A stretch of DNA of 64,000 nt. Origin: G963668345 sp965206025 (lineage in GTDB: Bacteria; Acidobacteriota; Terriglobia; Bryobacterales; UBA6623). The notes under the pieces are model-generated. The model had not been told where the DNA came from and did not search any database. It saw nothing but the letters and a program-made list of their open reading frames with translations. The stretch covers positions 1,054,001 through 1,118,000 of the forward strand of contig CBDBIU010000004.1 in assembly GCA_965206025.1 (NCBI GenBank), written 5' to 3'. A program made the position numbers and the translations under genes. Position 1 is the first letter of the stretch. Every line of letters starts with the position of its first letter. Positions 1-9,300 of this stretch are shown here, piece by piece.

Positions 1-674
1 TTCTCCCAAGTCTCGTGGCCCGGCTCGCCGCGGCCGGGTATCGTGTAGAAGCGCCAAGCCCGCTCTCCGGTCTTAGCGTCATAGGCATCCAGGTAGCCGC
101 GAATGCCGTACTCGCCGCCCGCGGTCCCGACGATGATTTTATCCTTGACCGCCAGGGGAGCCATGGTCAGGGTATAGCCCTTCGTGTTGTCACAGACCTG
201 CCGTGACCAGAGAACGTTTCCGGTTTTGGCGTCGAGCGCCAGCAGCCGGCCATCAAGCGTTCCCGTAAAAACCCGATCGTCGAGGAGGGCCGCCCCGCGG
301 TTCGTGCGGGCGACCGTGTTGACCCTTTTAGGCAAACTGTGGACGTAGGTCCAGAACCTGCGGCCGGTCTTGGCGTCGAGCGCTATGACATTGTTGTTGC
401 CTTCGGTCAAGTACATGACGGCGTCAACAACCAGCGGCGTCGCCTGTAGCTTCCCTTCCGTGCCGGCATGAAACACCCACTTCAGTTCGAGGTCGTCGAT
501 GTTCTCCCGGGTAATCTGCTTCAGTTCGCTGTAATGCCGGCTCTTATAAGTCCCCGAATACGTCGCCCAATTCTCGGGTTTCGCTTCGGCGCTAAGTAGA
601 TCCTCGTAGCTGACCTGGGCTGTCGACGCGAGCGCCCACAAGGCAAGAAAGACCATGCGTCCCAGAGGTTTCAT
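1..674 (-). CDS. PQQ-dependent dehydrogenase (quinoprotein), N-terminal part
   Basis: Partial gene; the C-terminus lies beyond the window edge. The protein starts MKPLGRMVFLALWALAS, a signal peptide, then reads WATYSGTYKSRHYSELKQIT and EGNNNVIALDAKTGRRFW. This is the N-terminal pattern of the eight-bladed PQQ alcohol/glucose dehydrogenase propeller, with repeated LDAKTG blade motifs (also LALDAKTGNVLW and LDAYDAKTGERAW). Such enzymes oxidise alcohols or sugars in the periplasm and pass electrons to cytochrome c. The ATG overlaps the TGA of the upstream diheme cytochrome c gene (ATGA), so the two are probably translationally coupled and the cytochrome is the likely electron acceptor. The substrate cannot be told, because the active-site region is not all in view. 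Confidence 0.85.
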   Translation of the reverse strand, partial: MKPLGRMVFLALWALASTAQVSYEDLLSAEAKPENWATYSGTYKSRHYSELKQITRENIDDLELKWVFHAGTEGKLQATPLVVDAVMYLTEGNNNVIALDAKTGRRFWTYVHSLPKRVNTVARTNRGAALLDDRVFTGTLDGRLLALDAKTGNVLWSRQVCDNTKGYTLTMAPLAVKDKIIVGTAGGEYGIRGYLDAYDAKTGERAWRFYTIPGRGEPGHETWE

Positions 675-1486
675 CGCCGCCCTCCCTTCGGCCTAAGGGC
701 GGCTAGGTAAGCGACAAGATCAGCAATTTCCCGCTGATTCAACTTGCGCTCGAAGGAGGGCATCACGGAATTCTCATCCAGCTCATATTCTTCGAGGTCG
801 CTCTTGATGACCGAGATCAGGCGCTCCTGGGAATCAAGGAGCTGCAGCGAGAAAGTGTCTTCGTTTAACCGCCGGCCCGTGACCCGGGTTCCTTCCCTGG
901 TGGTAGCGCGCAGCTCCCAGTAAGCGGGAGAAACCTTCTCGTTCGGGTTGAGGATGGACCGCTTCAGTTCATCGAGAGATCTGTCCCCTCCAATGTGACT
1001 CAGATCGGGACCGCGGCGCCCCCCCTCACCCCTGACAGTGTGGCACTTCGAACAGCTACCCTTACCCCGGAAAAGCATTGCGCCCCGAGCAGCGTCGCCG
1101 GGGCCGGCGCTTTCCTTTGCTTCATTTGCTTCAGCCCTCCGCCGCAGCGACTGCACGTACGCTACGACCTGCCAACGTTCCTTTTCGCTAAACGTGAACG
1201 GCGGCATCCCCGTACCCGGAATTCCGTCTCTGATCGTTTCGTACAGCTCGGCTTCGGTAGTGCGGCCGGGCGATCCTCTCCTGATCTGACGGCCTATTCC
1301 AGGTGTGTCATTGCCGTCCAGTCCATGGCATATGGCACAGAAGGGGCGGAAAAGCCGAGCGCCGGCCGCTTCATCGTCGGCCGATGTGTAGGGGTTTTGA
1401 ATACCGGGTTGCTGGGCAGAAAGCGAAGCGCAAAACAGCGCCAGAACAGCACACCACGGGATGGCGTTGCGACCAATCGACCTCAT
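671..1486 (-). CDS. secreted diheme cytochrome c
   Basis: A 271-aa periplasmic cytochrome c. I chose the ATG at 1486 (MRSIGRNAIPWCAVLALF...) over a longer upstream reading because it begins a clear signal peptide (cleavage near ASLSAQ) and has a GGTGAG-like ribosome site. Two heme motifs are visible: CAICH at about residues 50-54 and CSKCH at about 145-149. A candidate Met ligand (GTGMPPF) follows the first. The second domain (LFRGKGSCSKCH, GPDLSHIG, VMPSFERKL, LVAYL) resembles the heme-binding domain often fused to or beside quinoproteins and PVC/acidobacterial dehydrogenases. It overlaps the downstream PQQ dehydrogenase gene by 4 bp, so it probably takes electrons from it. Confidence 0.88.
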   Translation of the reverse strand: MRSIGRNAIPWCAVLALFCASLSAQQPGIQNPYTSADDEAAGARLFRPFCAICHGLDGNDTPGIGRQIRRGSPGRTTEAELYETIRDGIPGTGMPPFTFSEKERWQVVAYVQSLRRRAEANEAKESAGPGDAARGAMLFRGKGSCSKCHTVRGEGGRRGPDLSHIGGDRSLDELKRSILNPNEKVSPAYWELRATTREGTRVTGRRLNEDTFSLQLLDSQERLISVIKSDLEEYELDENSVMPSFERKLNQREIADLVAYLAALRPKGGRR

Positions 1487-1571
1487 TGACTCACCGTGAA
1501 TTACGCGGCGTGGCATTATCACACGGGAACGTTGCTTTTCATACATGCGTTCACGTTTTCGGGATGCTGTG

Positions 1572-1597
1572 TTCGGGCACGGCATGCCGTGCCCGAA
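1572..1597. repeat. 26-nt perfect palindrome (REP-like)
   Basis: The sequence is a perfect inverted repeat with core GGGCACGGCATGCCGTGCCC, extended by three more pairs on each side. It lies between the FG-GAP lipoprotein gene and the diheme cytochrome gene. The same 20-nt core recurs at 48070-48089. It could act as a terminator or attenuator in the transcript, or be a dispersed palindromic repeat. Confidence 0.8.
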
Positions 1598-1660
1598 GCT
1601 CCGATTGACCATCCGGCCCCCAGATAAACCAGACGATCCTAGTGCGTAAGCGCACGCCGC

Positions 1661-3481
1661 TCAGCTTCCCTCCCGAATGCCCGCCTCTTCGTACACCACG
1701 AGGAACCGATTCGGTTCGATCTTCTTAAACTCCTGACGCTTGCCGCTAGGCCAGAGGACCTCGACGGTTTCCACCTGCAAGTCGCTCGCCAGGCCGAAGG
1801 TCAGCGGCAACTCGCTCTGCGAACAGTAGCTCGAGCCGCTGCGAACCGTCTGCCACTGTTTGCCCGACGCGCTTCGGACTTTCACGACCGCTCCGATTCC
1901 GCTACGATTCGACTCGCGGCCGACCAGTTTCAGCCGCAGATAGGAATTCGCATTGCCCCCGTCGTTGCGCAACAGATAGGCCGGACCATTGTTGGTCGAG
2001 ATCAGGACGTCGAGATCCCCGTCGCGGTCGTAGTCGCCGTAGGCCGCGCCGCGCGCGACCACCGGGCGAACGAAATCCGCCCCGACTTTTTCGTTGGCCA
2101 GCTCAAACCGCCCCCGCCCCGTATTGCGAAACAAAAGCGGCGTTTGCTCGTATTGAACCTTCGGCTGGACGCGGCTGATCTCCTGCTCCAAATGTCCGTT
2201 AGCGGCGAAAATATCCAGGTGGCTGTCCAGATCGTAGTCGAAGAAGAATGCTCCGAAGGTCAGGTATAACAGGCTTGCCCGTCCCACCGCGCTCGTCGGA
2301 GCCTCATCAACAAACAGACCGTTCCCCTCGTTGTGGTAAAGCGACAGCATCTCGTTCGAAAAGTTGCCGATCAAAAGGTGCGGGCGTCCCGAGCGGTCGT
2401 AGTCGGCGGCATCGACGCCCATCGCGCCCCGCGCCTTGCCATCTTCGGCGAAGGCTACTCCCGACGCCAGGCCCTCGTCGCTGAACGTGCCGTCGCCGTT
2501 GTTGCGATAGAGCTTGTTGGGCTGCGTGTCGTTCGCTTGGAAGATATCCAGCCGCCCGTCGCCGTCAAAGTCGAGCAGCGCCACGCCGAGCGCCTTGCTG
2601 GTGTCGTCGAGCAGCCCGGCTTTCTCCGTTAGATCGGCAAACTTCCCCCCGCCCAAATTGCGGTAAAGCCGCGACGAAACACCGTCATAGGACTCCGGCG
2701 TGCAGTAGGACTTCGTCTCCCCGTCGAGCGAGCACCACAGGTCGTTTTCCGGACTCCACACGACGTAGTTGGCCACGAAGATATCCAGCCGCCCGTCGTG
2801 ATCGTAGTCGAGCCAGGCAGCGCTTGTGCCGAAGTTCGCATTGTCAATGCCCGCTTGCCCGGTGACGTCCTGAAACGTCCCGTCGCCTTGGTTGCGGAAG
2901 AGCCGATCGCCTTCAAGAGCGGTGACGTAGAAATCCTGATACCCGTCGTTGTCGTAATCCCCGACCGCAACTCCCATGCCGTACATTTCGATCGCCAGTC
3001 CGGCTTCTTTCGTAACGTCGGTGAACGTCCCCTTGCCGCTGTTGCGATAAAGGGCCATGGTCGTCTTTCGCTTGGGGTCGCGCTGCCAACTCCTGCCGTT
3101 GACGAGCAGAACGTCCGGCCAATCGTCGTTGTTGAAGTCGAGGAAGGCGCAGCCGGAGCCGAGCGTTTCGGGCAGCCACTTCTTGCCCGATCGCCCATTG
3201 TGGTGCTCGAACTCGATGCCCGCTGCCGCCGTCACGTCCGTGAAAACCACGTCGGCGGCGCCGGTCGTCATGGTGGGGTTCCCCGCTTGTGGATCTCCCG
3301 GCCCGCAACCCGCGGTGAGCAAGCAGACGGCTGCGAACGGGAGCATCAGCCGGCTTGCCGCCGCGCGAAAGCCGGATTTGTCGCGCCGACCATCCGCCGG
3401 GCCCGGAAACTTCGTCGCGGGAACGCCGCCGGCTTGGCGGCAATAGCCCAGCTTGGCCGCACCGGGCTGGTCTGCCTTCAC
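1661..3481 (-). CDS. CRTAC1-type FG-GAP/ASPIC-UnbV lipoprotein
   Basis: 606 aa. Residues about 45-59 carry a lipoprotein signal with lipobox LTAGC, so it is probably anchored to a membrane. The body is a run of FG-GAP/VCBS repeats (for example GVAVGDYDNDGYQDFYV, AWLDYDHDGRLDIFVAN, LLDFDGDGRLDIFQAND, YGDYDRDGDLDVLIS), each with the Ca-binding Dx(D/N)xDG loop of integrin-like beta propellers. The C-terminus (NRSGIGAVVKVRSASGKQW, LTFGLASD, VEVLWPSGKRQEF) is an ASPIC/UnbV domain. The function of this family is not established; extracellular binding is inferred. Its start overlaps the stop of the multiheme cytochrome gene by 4 bp. Confidence 0.88.
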   Translation of the reverse strand: MKADQPGAAKLGYCRQAGGVPATKFPGPADGRRDKSGFRAAASRLMLPFAAVCLLTAGCGPGDPQAGNPTMTTGAADVVFTDVTAAAGIEFEHHNGRSGKKWLPETLGSGCAFLDFNNDDWPDVLLVNGRSWQRDPKRKTTMALYRNSGKGTFTDVTKEAGLAIEMYGMGVAVGDYDNDGYQDFYVTALEGDRLFRNQGDGTFQDVTGQAGIDNANFGTSAAWLDYDHDGRLDIFVANYVVWSPENDLWCSLDGETKSYCTPESYDGVSSRLYRNLGGGKFADLTEKAGLLDDTSKALGVALLDFDGDGRLDIFQANDTQPNKLYRNNGDGTFSDEGLASGVAFAEDGKARGAMGVDAADYDRSGRPHLLIGNFSNEMLSLYHNEGNGLFVDEAPTSAVGRASLLYLTFGAFFFDYDLDSHLDIFAANGHLEQEISRVQPKVQYEQTPLLFRNTGRGRFELANEKVGADFVRPVVARGAAYGDYDRDGDLDVLISTNNGPAYLLRNDGGNANSYLRLKLVGRESNRSGIGAVVKVRSASGKQWQTVRSGSSYCSQSELPLTFGLASDLQVETVEVLWPSGKRQEFKKIEPNRFLVVYEEAGIREGS

Positions 3482-6303
3482 GGCAGGCCCCCGAGCCCTT
3501 CCATTCCCGCGCCGGCCGCCCCCGCGGCAACCTCGACCGGCAGCTCGACCGAGACGTGCTCGTGAATCGATTGGCGCTCGTTGTTGTCTTCCGGACTCAG
3601 CCGGCGGATGCGCGCGGTGACCGTCTGCGCCGACTCGTCGGCCTTGAAGCGCCGGAACAGTTTTTCCTCACGCGCCGCGTTTTCCTCGTCCCCCAAACCC
3701 CGGTAGCAAAGCATCCGGCGATAGTGCATCTGGAGGTCTTCGGGATCGATACGGGCGACGCGATCCAACACGGTGATCGCTTCTTCGTAACGGCGCTTGA
3801 GAAACAAGATGTTGGCGATTTCGTTCAGCACGACGCGATCGCGCGGGTACTGGCTCTCGGCCCGCCGCAGGGCGGCCAGAGCACTGTCGTAGTCCCCTTC
3901 CGCCTTCAAAACTTTGGCATGGAAGAAATGAATCCTGGCGAGCGAGTCGTCTATTTCAAGCGCTCGCTCGACGAAAGGCTTGGCGGCGTCGGTTTGGCCT
4001 TCCCGTACCAACGCTCGGGCCACGTTCAGCCAGCCGTCGGCAAACTCCGGATCAGCCTCGGTCACACGCTGAAAAGCGTATTCGGCTCCTTTTAGGTCCC
4101 CTTGCAACAGCAAGCCGATCCCGTAGTCGTTCCAACGCTTGGCGTCTTCCCGTTGCACCTCCGGGCCCCAATTCGTCTCGCCCGGACCGATCCCCAGCTT
4201 CGCTTCCGCCCGAGCCAAGACGATGATGGGCAAGTTGGGAATCCGGTCTTTGATCTTGCCGGCAACGTTCTCCGGGATATCGGCGGGAGAAAACGTGAAA
4301 CGGCGATCATCGTGGCCCTTGCTGAAGCTGGCGGTATCGGTCGGGTCCGGCCGGCCCGCGTAGGCAAACTGCGTGTAGTAATGCGAAAACTTCCGGTAGT
4401 TCAACTTGGCCAGCAAGCGAATCGGCCCTGACACGTTTGCAGGAATCCGTAAGCGGAAATGCGCCACATCGGCAGCGCCGGGCGGTATGAGCCGCACATA
4501 GAGCGCACTGCGAGCCTGGAAAGCATTGCGTTTGTTGATTGGGTTGCTATGCCCGTCCAGCAGAAACGCGCGGTAAAAGTGCGCGCCGCTCTCGACCGGG
4601 CCCTCGCCGCCGTCTTCGACTTGACCGCTCCAAAAAATGATTCGCCCGTCGGCGTCGACCGCCTGGAGTTCAAGCCACAGGTCGAAGGCGTCGACCGTCC
4701 CGCCGGGGAAGAAGTGCCCGACTTTGCGAGTTCGGACAACGACATCCACCTTGACGGTCTTGCCCGGCTCCATTGCCGGCGACACCCGATCGATGGGCGC
4801 GGCAATTTCCCCCACTTCGCGGATGAACACCGGCCCGCCGCCGGCCTCGGCTTCCTCGCCCACGCCAAAACCGGTCGAAAGTAGAGGCCCTTCCGCCGTC
4901 CGGCGCTTCATCGCCGGGGCCGCGCTGCTTTCTTCGACGGGCGAAGCGGCGAAAATGTCCACCGAGACGATGTCGTCTTGCAGAAACTCCTTGGTCACGC
5001 GAAGCTGCTCTTCATCTCGATTCACGTAGGGCACGGCTGTGTTCGCCGCCGGGAAGCGGTGCGAGTGAACGTAGCCGTCGATGTTGCCCGGGTCGTCCGA
5101 TTTCACGAGCGGCATGTGGCAATCCGTACAGTCGGCCGGCTCGTCGGGATAGTAGAACGAACGCGCCCCTTGGCCCGACACGCCGCTCGCCTGCCAGTTG
5201 TCGTATTCGTTGAAGCCGCGGAACCAGCGGTAGTCGTTGACCGGAACATCCAAGTGCACCTTATGGCACGTGGCGCAAAACTCGGACTTGTCGAGCCGCA
5301 TGAACGGTTTCATGAACGCCTGCCGGTGCGCCGCCGGAGCGGTGTTCACAAAGTAGTCGTGAACGGTCTTGACGAGGGGGTTGTCGCTCTTCGACATCTC
5401 GTGCAGCGGCGGATAGGTGATCGTAAATCCGCCGTTGCCCATCGTGTCGGCGACGTGCGTGATTGAGTGGCAGGACATGCATCCCAACCCCGCCAGGGCT
5501 TCCGTCGTGTCGATCTGTTCCTTGACGGGACGCTCGAACAGACCGTTGAAAAACATCGCGTGGTCGTGGCACCCGGCGCACCATTTCGAAGCCTCGACGC
5601 CGCCCGTCACTTCCTGCATGTACTCGATCGACTTGCGATAGAACTGGTTGTTGAACGACGAGAAGTGGTGCATCGAGCTGTTCCACTGCTCGTAAATATC
5701 TTCGTGGCACTCGCCGCAAACCTTCGAGTCCAAGAAGAAGTCCGAGGGAATAAGGTCCCCGGTATTGCTTTGAGCCGAAGAGGGGAAGAACGGGCTCTCC
5801 GATCCCGCGCCTTCATACTCCATGCTCACCGGTGCTGTCGCGGGATTGATGATGCGGTCTCCCGTACGGGGAAACCAATGGAGCCGCAGCCTACTGCCCG
5901 CCGGCATCGCCAGGGCAACGAGCAACGCCGCGGCCAGAGTCTTCGCAAACCCCGGCCAGAGCTTTCGCGCATAGAGCCATAGAAGCACGCCGCCCGCAAA
6001 GCCGAGCGACCCGTGTACGGCCACGACCCAGAGATTGGGCCTCGTCGCCCCGATGAAGCAGAGAAGAACCCCCAGAGCGCCCGCCGCCGACAACGCCGCC
6101 GTCGCTGCCCGCGCATGCTGTCGAAACGAGCGGACGGCCTCGGCCCTCCAGACCCAAAGCGCTAGAAGCAGCCCCAGGCCCAAGACAATGTGAAGTAAAA
6201 CGTTGGCGAGATAAAAGACGCTGGCTTCAGGAAACGCCCAGACCCAGCCCGTGTTGAGCAGCAGCAACAAAAAACCCGCCGCCGCTACTCTTGCCTTGGT
6301 CAC
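3478..6303 (-). CDS. membrane-anchored pentaheme cytochrome c with C-terminal TPRs
   Basis: About 941 aa. Several hydrophobic segments fill residues 1-136, followed by five CxxCH motifs: CGECH (about 197-201), CAGCH (243-247), CMSCH (276-280), CATCH (344-348) and CTDCH (393-397). HSHRFPAANTAVPY after the last is typical of cytochrome c554-like multiheme proteins. A beta-rich middle part and about four TPR motifs (residues about 720-890) complete it. A TTG at 6306 and a GTG at 6303 are both possible starts. GTG fits better because GAGG lies 6 nt upstream, inside the end of the preceding gene. Likely role: electron transfer at the periplasmic face, with TPRs binding partners. No enzymatic activity is assigned. 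Confidence 0.85.
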   Translation of the reverse strand: MTKARVAAAGFLLLLLNTGWVWAFPEASVFYLANVLLHIVLGLGLLLALWVWRAEAVRSFRQHARAATAALSAAGALGVLLCFIGATRPNLWVVAVHGSLGFAGGVLLWLYARKLWPGFAKTLAAALLVALAMPAGSRLRLHWFPRTGDRIINPATAPVSMEYEGAGSESPFFPSSAQSNTGDLIPSDFFLDSKVCGECHEDIYEQWNSSMHHFSSFNNQFYRKSIEYMQEVTGGVEASKWCAGCHDHAMFFNGLFERPVKEQIDTTEALAGLGCMSCHSITHVADTMGNGGFTITYPPLHEMSKSDNPLVKTVHDYFVNTAPAAHRQAFMKPFMRLDKSEFCATCHKVHLDVPVNDYRWFRGFNEYDNWQASGVSGQGARSFYYPDEPADCTDCHMPLVKSDDPGNIDGYVHSHRFPAANTAVPYVNRDEEQLRVTKEFLQDDIVSVDIFAASPVEESSAAPAMKRRTAEGPLLSTGFGVGEEAEAGGGPVFIREVGEIAAPIDRVSPAMEPGKTVKVDVVVRTRKVGHFFPGGTVDAFDLWLELQAVDADGRIIFWSGQVEDGGEGPVESGAHFYRAFLLDGHSNPINKRNAFQARSALYVRLIPPGAADVAHFRLRIPANVSGPIRLLAKLNYRKFSHYYTQFAYAGRPDPTDTASFSKGHDDRRFTFSPADIPENVAGKIKDRIPNLPIIVLARAEAKLGIGPGETNWGPEVQREDAKRWNDYGIGLLLQGDLKGAEYAFQRVTEADPEFADGWLNVARALVREGQTDAAKPFVERALEIDDSLARIHFFHAKVLKAEGDYDSALAALRRAESQYPRDRVVLNEIANILFLKRRYEEAITVLDRVARIDPEDLQMHYRRMLCYRGLGDEENAAREEKLFRRFKADESAQTVTARIRRLSPEDNNERQSIHEHVSVELPVEVAAGAAGAGMEGLGGLP

Positions 6304-6306
6304 CAA

Positions 6307-9300
6307 TCACCTCAACGGCCGGATCAGCCTTAACGCGCCTCTGAGGTTATATTCTCGCAGATACCGACGGTGGATCTCGCCCTCCGGGTAGCGCTCGGAA
6401 GGGCCGTAAGGGTAGCCCGTCATAGCGTGAAAGGGAAGAGGTTCGACGCTGTCGCCAAAGGCCGTGTTCGCCTCGTTCTCTTTCGCCCAGCCGTCGGCGA
6501 AGAGCAAGAAATCGCGCCTCCAGCCCCGCGGAAGATCGGGCAGACCCGCCGCCGGGAATCGCAGGACCAACTCGTCGCCCGCGCCCAGGACGACAAAGCG
6601 GTCGTCGACTGCTGCAAGCAATTCACGCACCTCGCCGTAACGGGTGTACATCCCCGGCGTCGGATTCCACATCGACGTCAGATGGACGCGCGCGTAGTCG
6701 TAGCGCTCCGGCTGCTTGCGTTGCGGGTGGAGCTTGAGGTCAGAGAATCCTCGGAAGCGCAGTTCCGTTTCTTGAGGCAGAAGGGGGGTGAGCGTCGACT
6801 CGGGAGACCGAGTGTCTACCGCGGCGAATACCTCGTCCCAGTAAAGGCACATATTCGTCAGGATGCGCACTTCCCTCGAATCCGAGAGGAACTTGCCTCC
6901 TAAGTCCACGGTGATCGTCCTCGGCCGCCCCGCCGGCAGACCCATGTCCGCGACGACGGTGACCCAATCTCCCTGAGCGTCTCGAACCTGCAAGGAGGGC
7001 AGCTGCATCGCGCTCTGCTTGCTCTGTCCGCTTGCCACAAGGATGCTTGCATCCGCCCAATCGACCCAGCCATGAAGAAACAGTACAACGTCGTCGCGCC
7101 CCCGAAGGGAAGGAAAGTCGAGCGTCAGCGAATGGTGCTCGGCGCGTCCTGCAAAGTCACGCTTGAAGTCGTCGGGGTAGCGACGGTCTCTCTTCACCAG
7201 GCGTTCCCGAACGTCGTGCCCGTGGTGATCAGCGGCTCGCCGAGGATAGTGGCGTTCGCCGACGCCGTACAAGTGAAACTCGGGAAACGGCGGCGCTTTG
7301 AATTTTTCGCTGCTGAAAATATCTACGTCGCTCGGGTGATCCACCGCGATCAGCTTCACCTGGTCGATGTAGGCGACTTCCCGCAGCTCCTCGGTAATCC
7401 TGATCTCGTAAAACCCGTCGCGCGGTTTCAGCGCGCTGCCGTCGATCGACACATACTCGTCATGATCAACCGGGAAAAACTTGCCCTCGCCCAAACTGGT
7501 CCCCAGCGGCGCCACCGCCAGCACCTCGCTGATGAATTCGAACTCCCGGCCGTTCCAGGTGAAGATCATCGGACAAGAGCCCGACAGCCGCGGCTTTTCC
7601 TCGTAAACATGCGCCTGGCCGACCGCTTGCTGGGATTCGTTCTGGATCAGCCCGTTGGCCCAAGTGATGCGAACCGTATCGATGCTCTCGGCCCCCGCCA
7701 GGCCGAAGGTCAGCGGTACGCCCTGATAGACCTGCTTGCGGTAGAGCCGTCCGGCCTTCACTTCCACGCGCGCCCCTTCGGCCCGAACGTTATTCTTGAC
7801 TCCTTCAAGGGCAACCGAAACGTGCTTGTTGGTAGTCTCGGTGGCGTTAGAAAGCAGACAGGTGTTGCCGTCGGCGGCGATGGCCGCCACATCGGTGCTT
7901 CCGGATCCGTCGAAGTCCGCGGCCACGGCGGCAACGAGTCCGCCGGGCAGTCCCGAGACTTGGCCCGGTTCAAACTTCATGCCTCCGCGGTTGAGCAGTA
8001 GGCCGCCAGGGGTAATCGCATCCACCCAGCCGCGGTTCTGAAAATCTCCCCATGCCAACACGCCGGGCATGTCCGGTCCCCCGCGCAAGTGTCCCTCATC
8101 ATTTCGTAGGATTCGCGTGCCTGTGTCAGCCCCCTCTCCCGAAGACATCGCGACGTCGAGGAATCCGTCGTTGTCGAGGTCAACCACGTCTAAGCGCACG
8201 CGGTCATCCACCGGCTTGACCCCTGGAATCGTCTTCGCCCTAAACTCGCCGACCTTGCGGTCTTCGTAGACGACGACCTTGTCGGCATAGACCACAACGA
8301 TGTTAAAGCCGTTGTTCTCCCACAGCTCGAGCGCCGTGGCGGCCAACCCGCGCGAACCTTTCACAAACGGGAACTTGTCGGAAACATCCTTAAAGGTTCC
8401 GTCGCCGTTGTTGCGGAGCAAAACCTGTTGTCCCCCGACCGCCAGCAGGTCGAGGTCGTAGTCGTGGTCGTAGTCGACCCACAGCGCCGATTGAAAATCA
8501 CCTTCCGCCAGCAGCCGCGGGTCGCCGCTGACGAGGCCTTCCCGGACTTCGCCCAGATAAACCCCATCACCCGTGATCAGGCAAATGTCTTGGAATCCGT
8601 CGTTGTTGAAGTCGCCGGCCGCGAGGGAGCGGATTTCTCCTTCGACTTCTTTCGTCGGCGTGAGACCATCGCTAAGGTCGAAGACGACCTCTTGGCGGGA
8701 CCAGGCGGCCAAATCCACCGCTCCGTCGCCATTCGCATCCAGAAGGGTCAACCCGACTGGCAGTCCCTTGAGCGCCGAAGCCAGCTCCACGGCTCGAAAC
8801 TCAGTTGTCGCTGCTTCGGCCGCGGGCGGAGCTGCATCGATCGGGTCGTACAGTTCGGAGTAGAAACTCCAGTTGATGTCCTCGCCGATCGCGGCTCCGG
8901 CTTGCAGATCCTTGAGTTCGCGGAAGCGGTCGAGTCTCTGCTTCGCGCGTTCGGCGTCGATGCGCCGCAGCACGTTATAAAGCTGGAAATTGGGCGCGGC
9001 CAAGCTGGGGTCGAGATCCGAGGCCCGCTCGAACGCCGCGATGGCCTTGTCGGTGTCCTTTTTCAGCCGATAGAGAACCCCGAGGTTATAGTGCGACTTC
9101 GGCTCGTCGGGAACGAGCCGCAACATCTCCTTGAACTCTCGGATGGCCCGGTCGGCCTCGCCGAGCCTCTTGAACTCGACGCCCAAGTTGAAATACGCGT
9201 GCGGGATGGAGCGGTCGATCTCGCGCGCCTTTTCGATCTCCGCGATGCCTTCTTCCGGCTTGCCGACGCGCAAAAGAGACAACCCGTAATTCAAGTGCTC

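Noticed and set aside
2798..3565. Long plus-strand open frame opposite the FG-GAP lipoprotein gene
   Set aside because: It mirrors the repeated FG-GAP codons of the real gene and has no ribosome site or recognisable motif.
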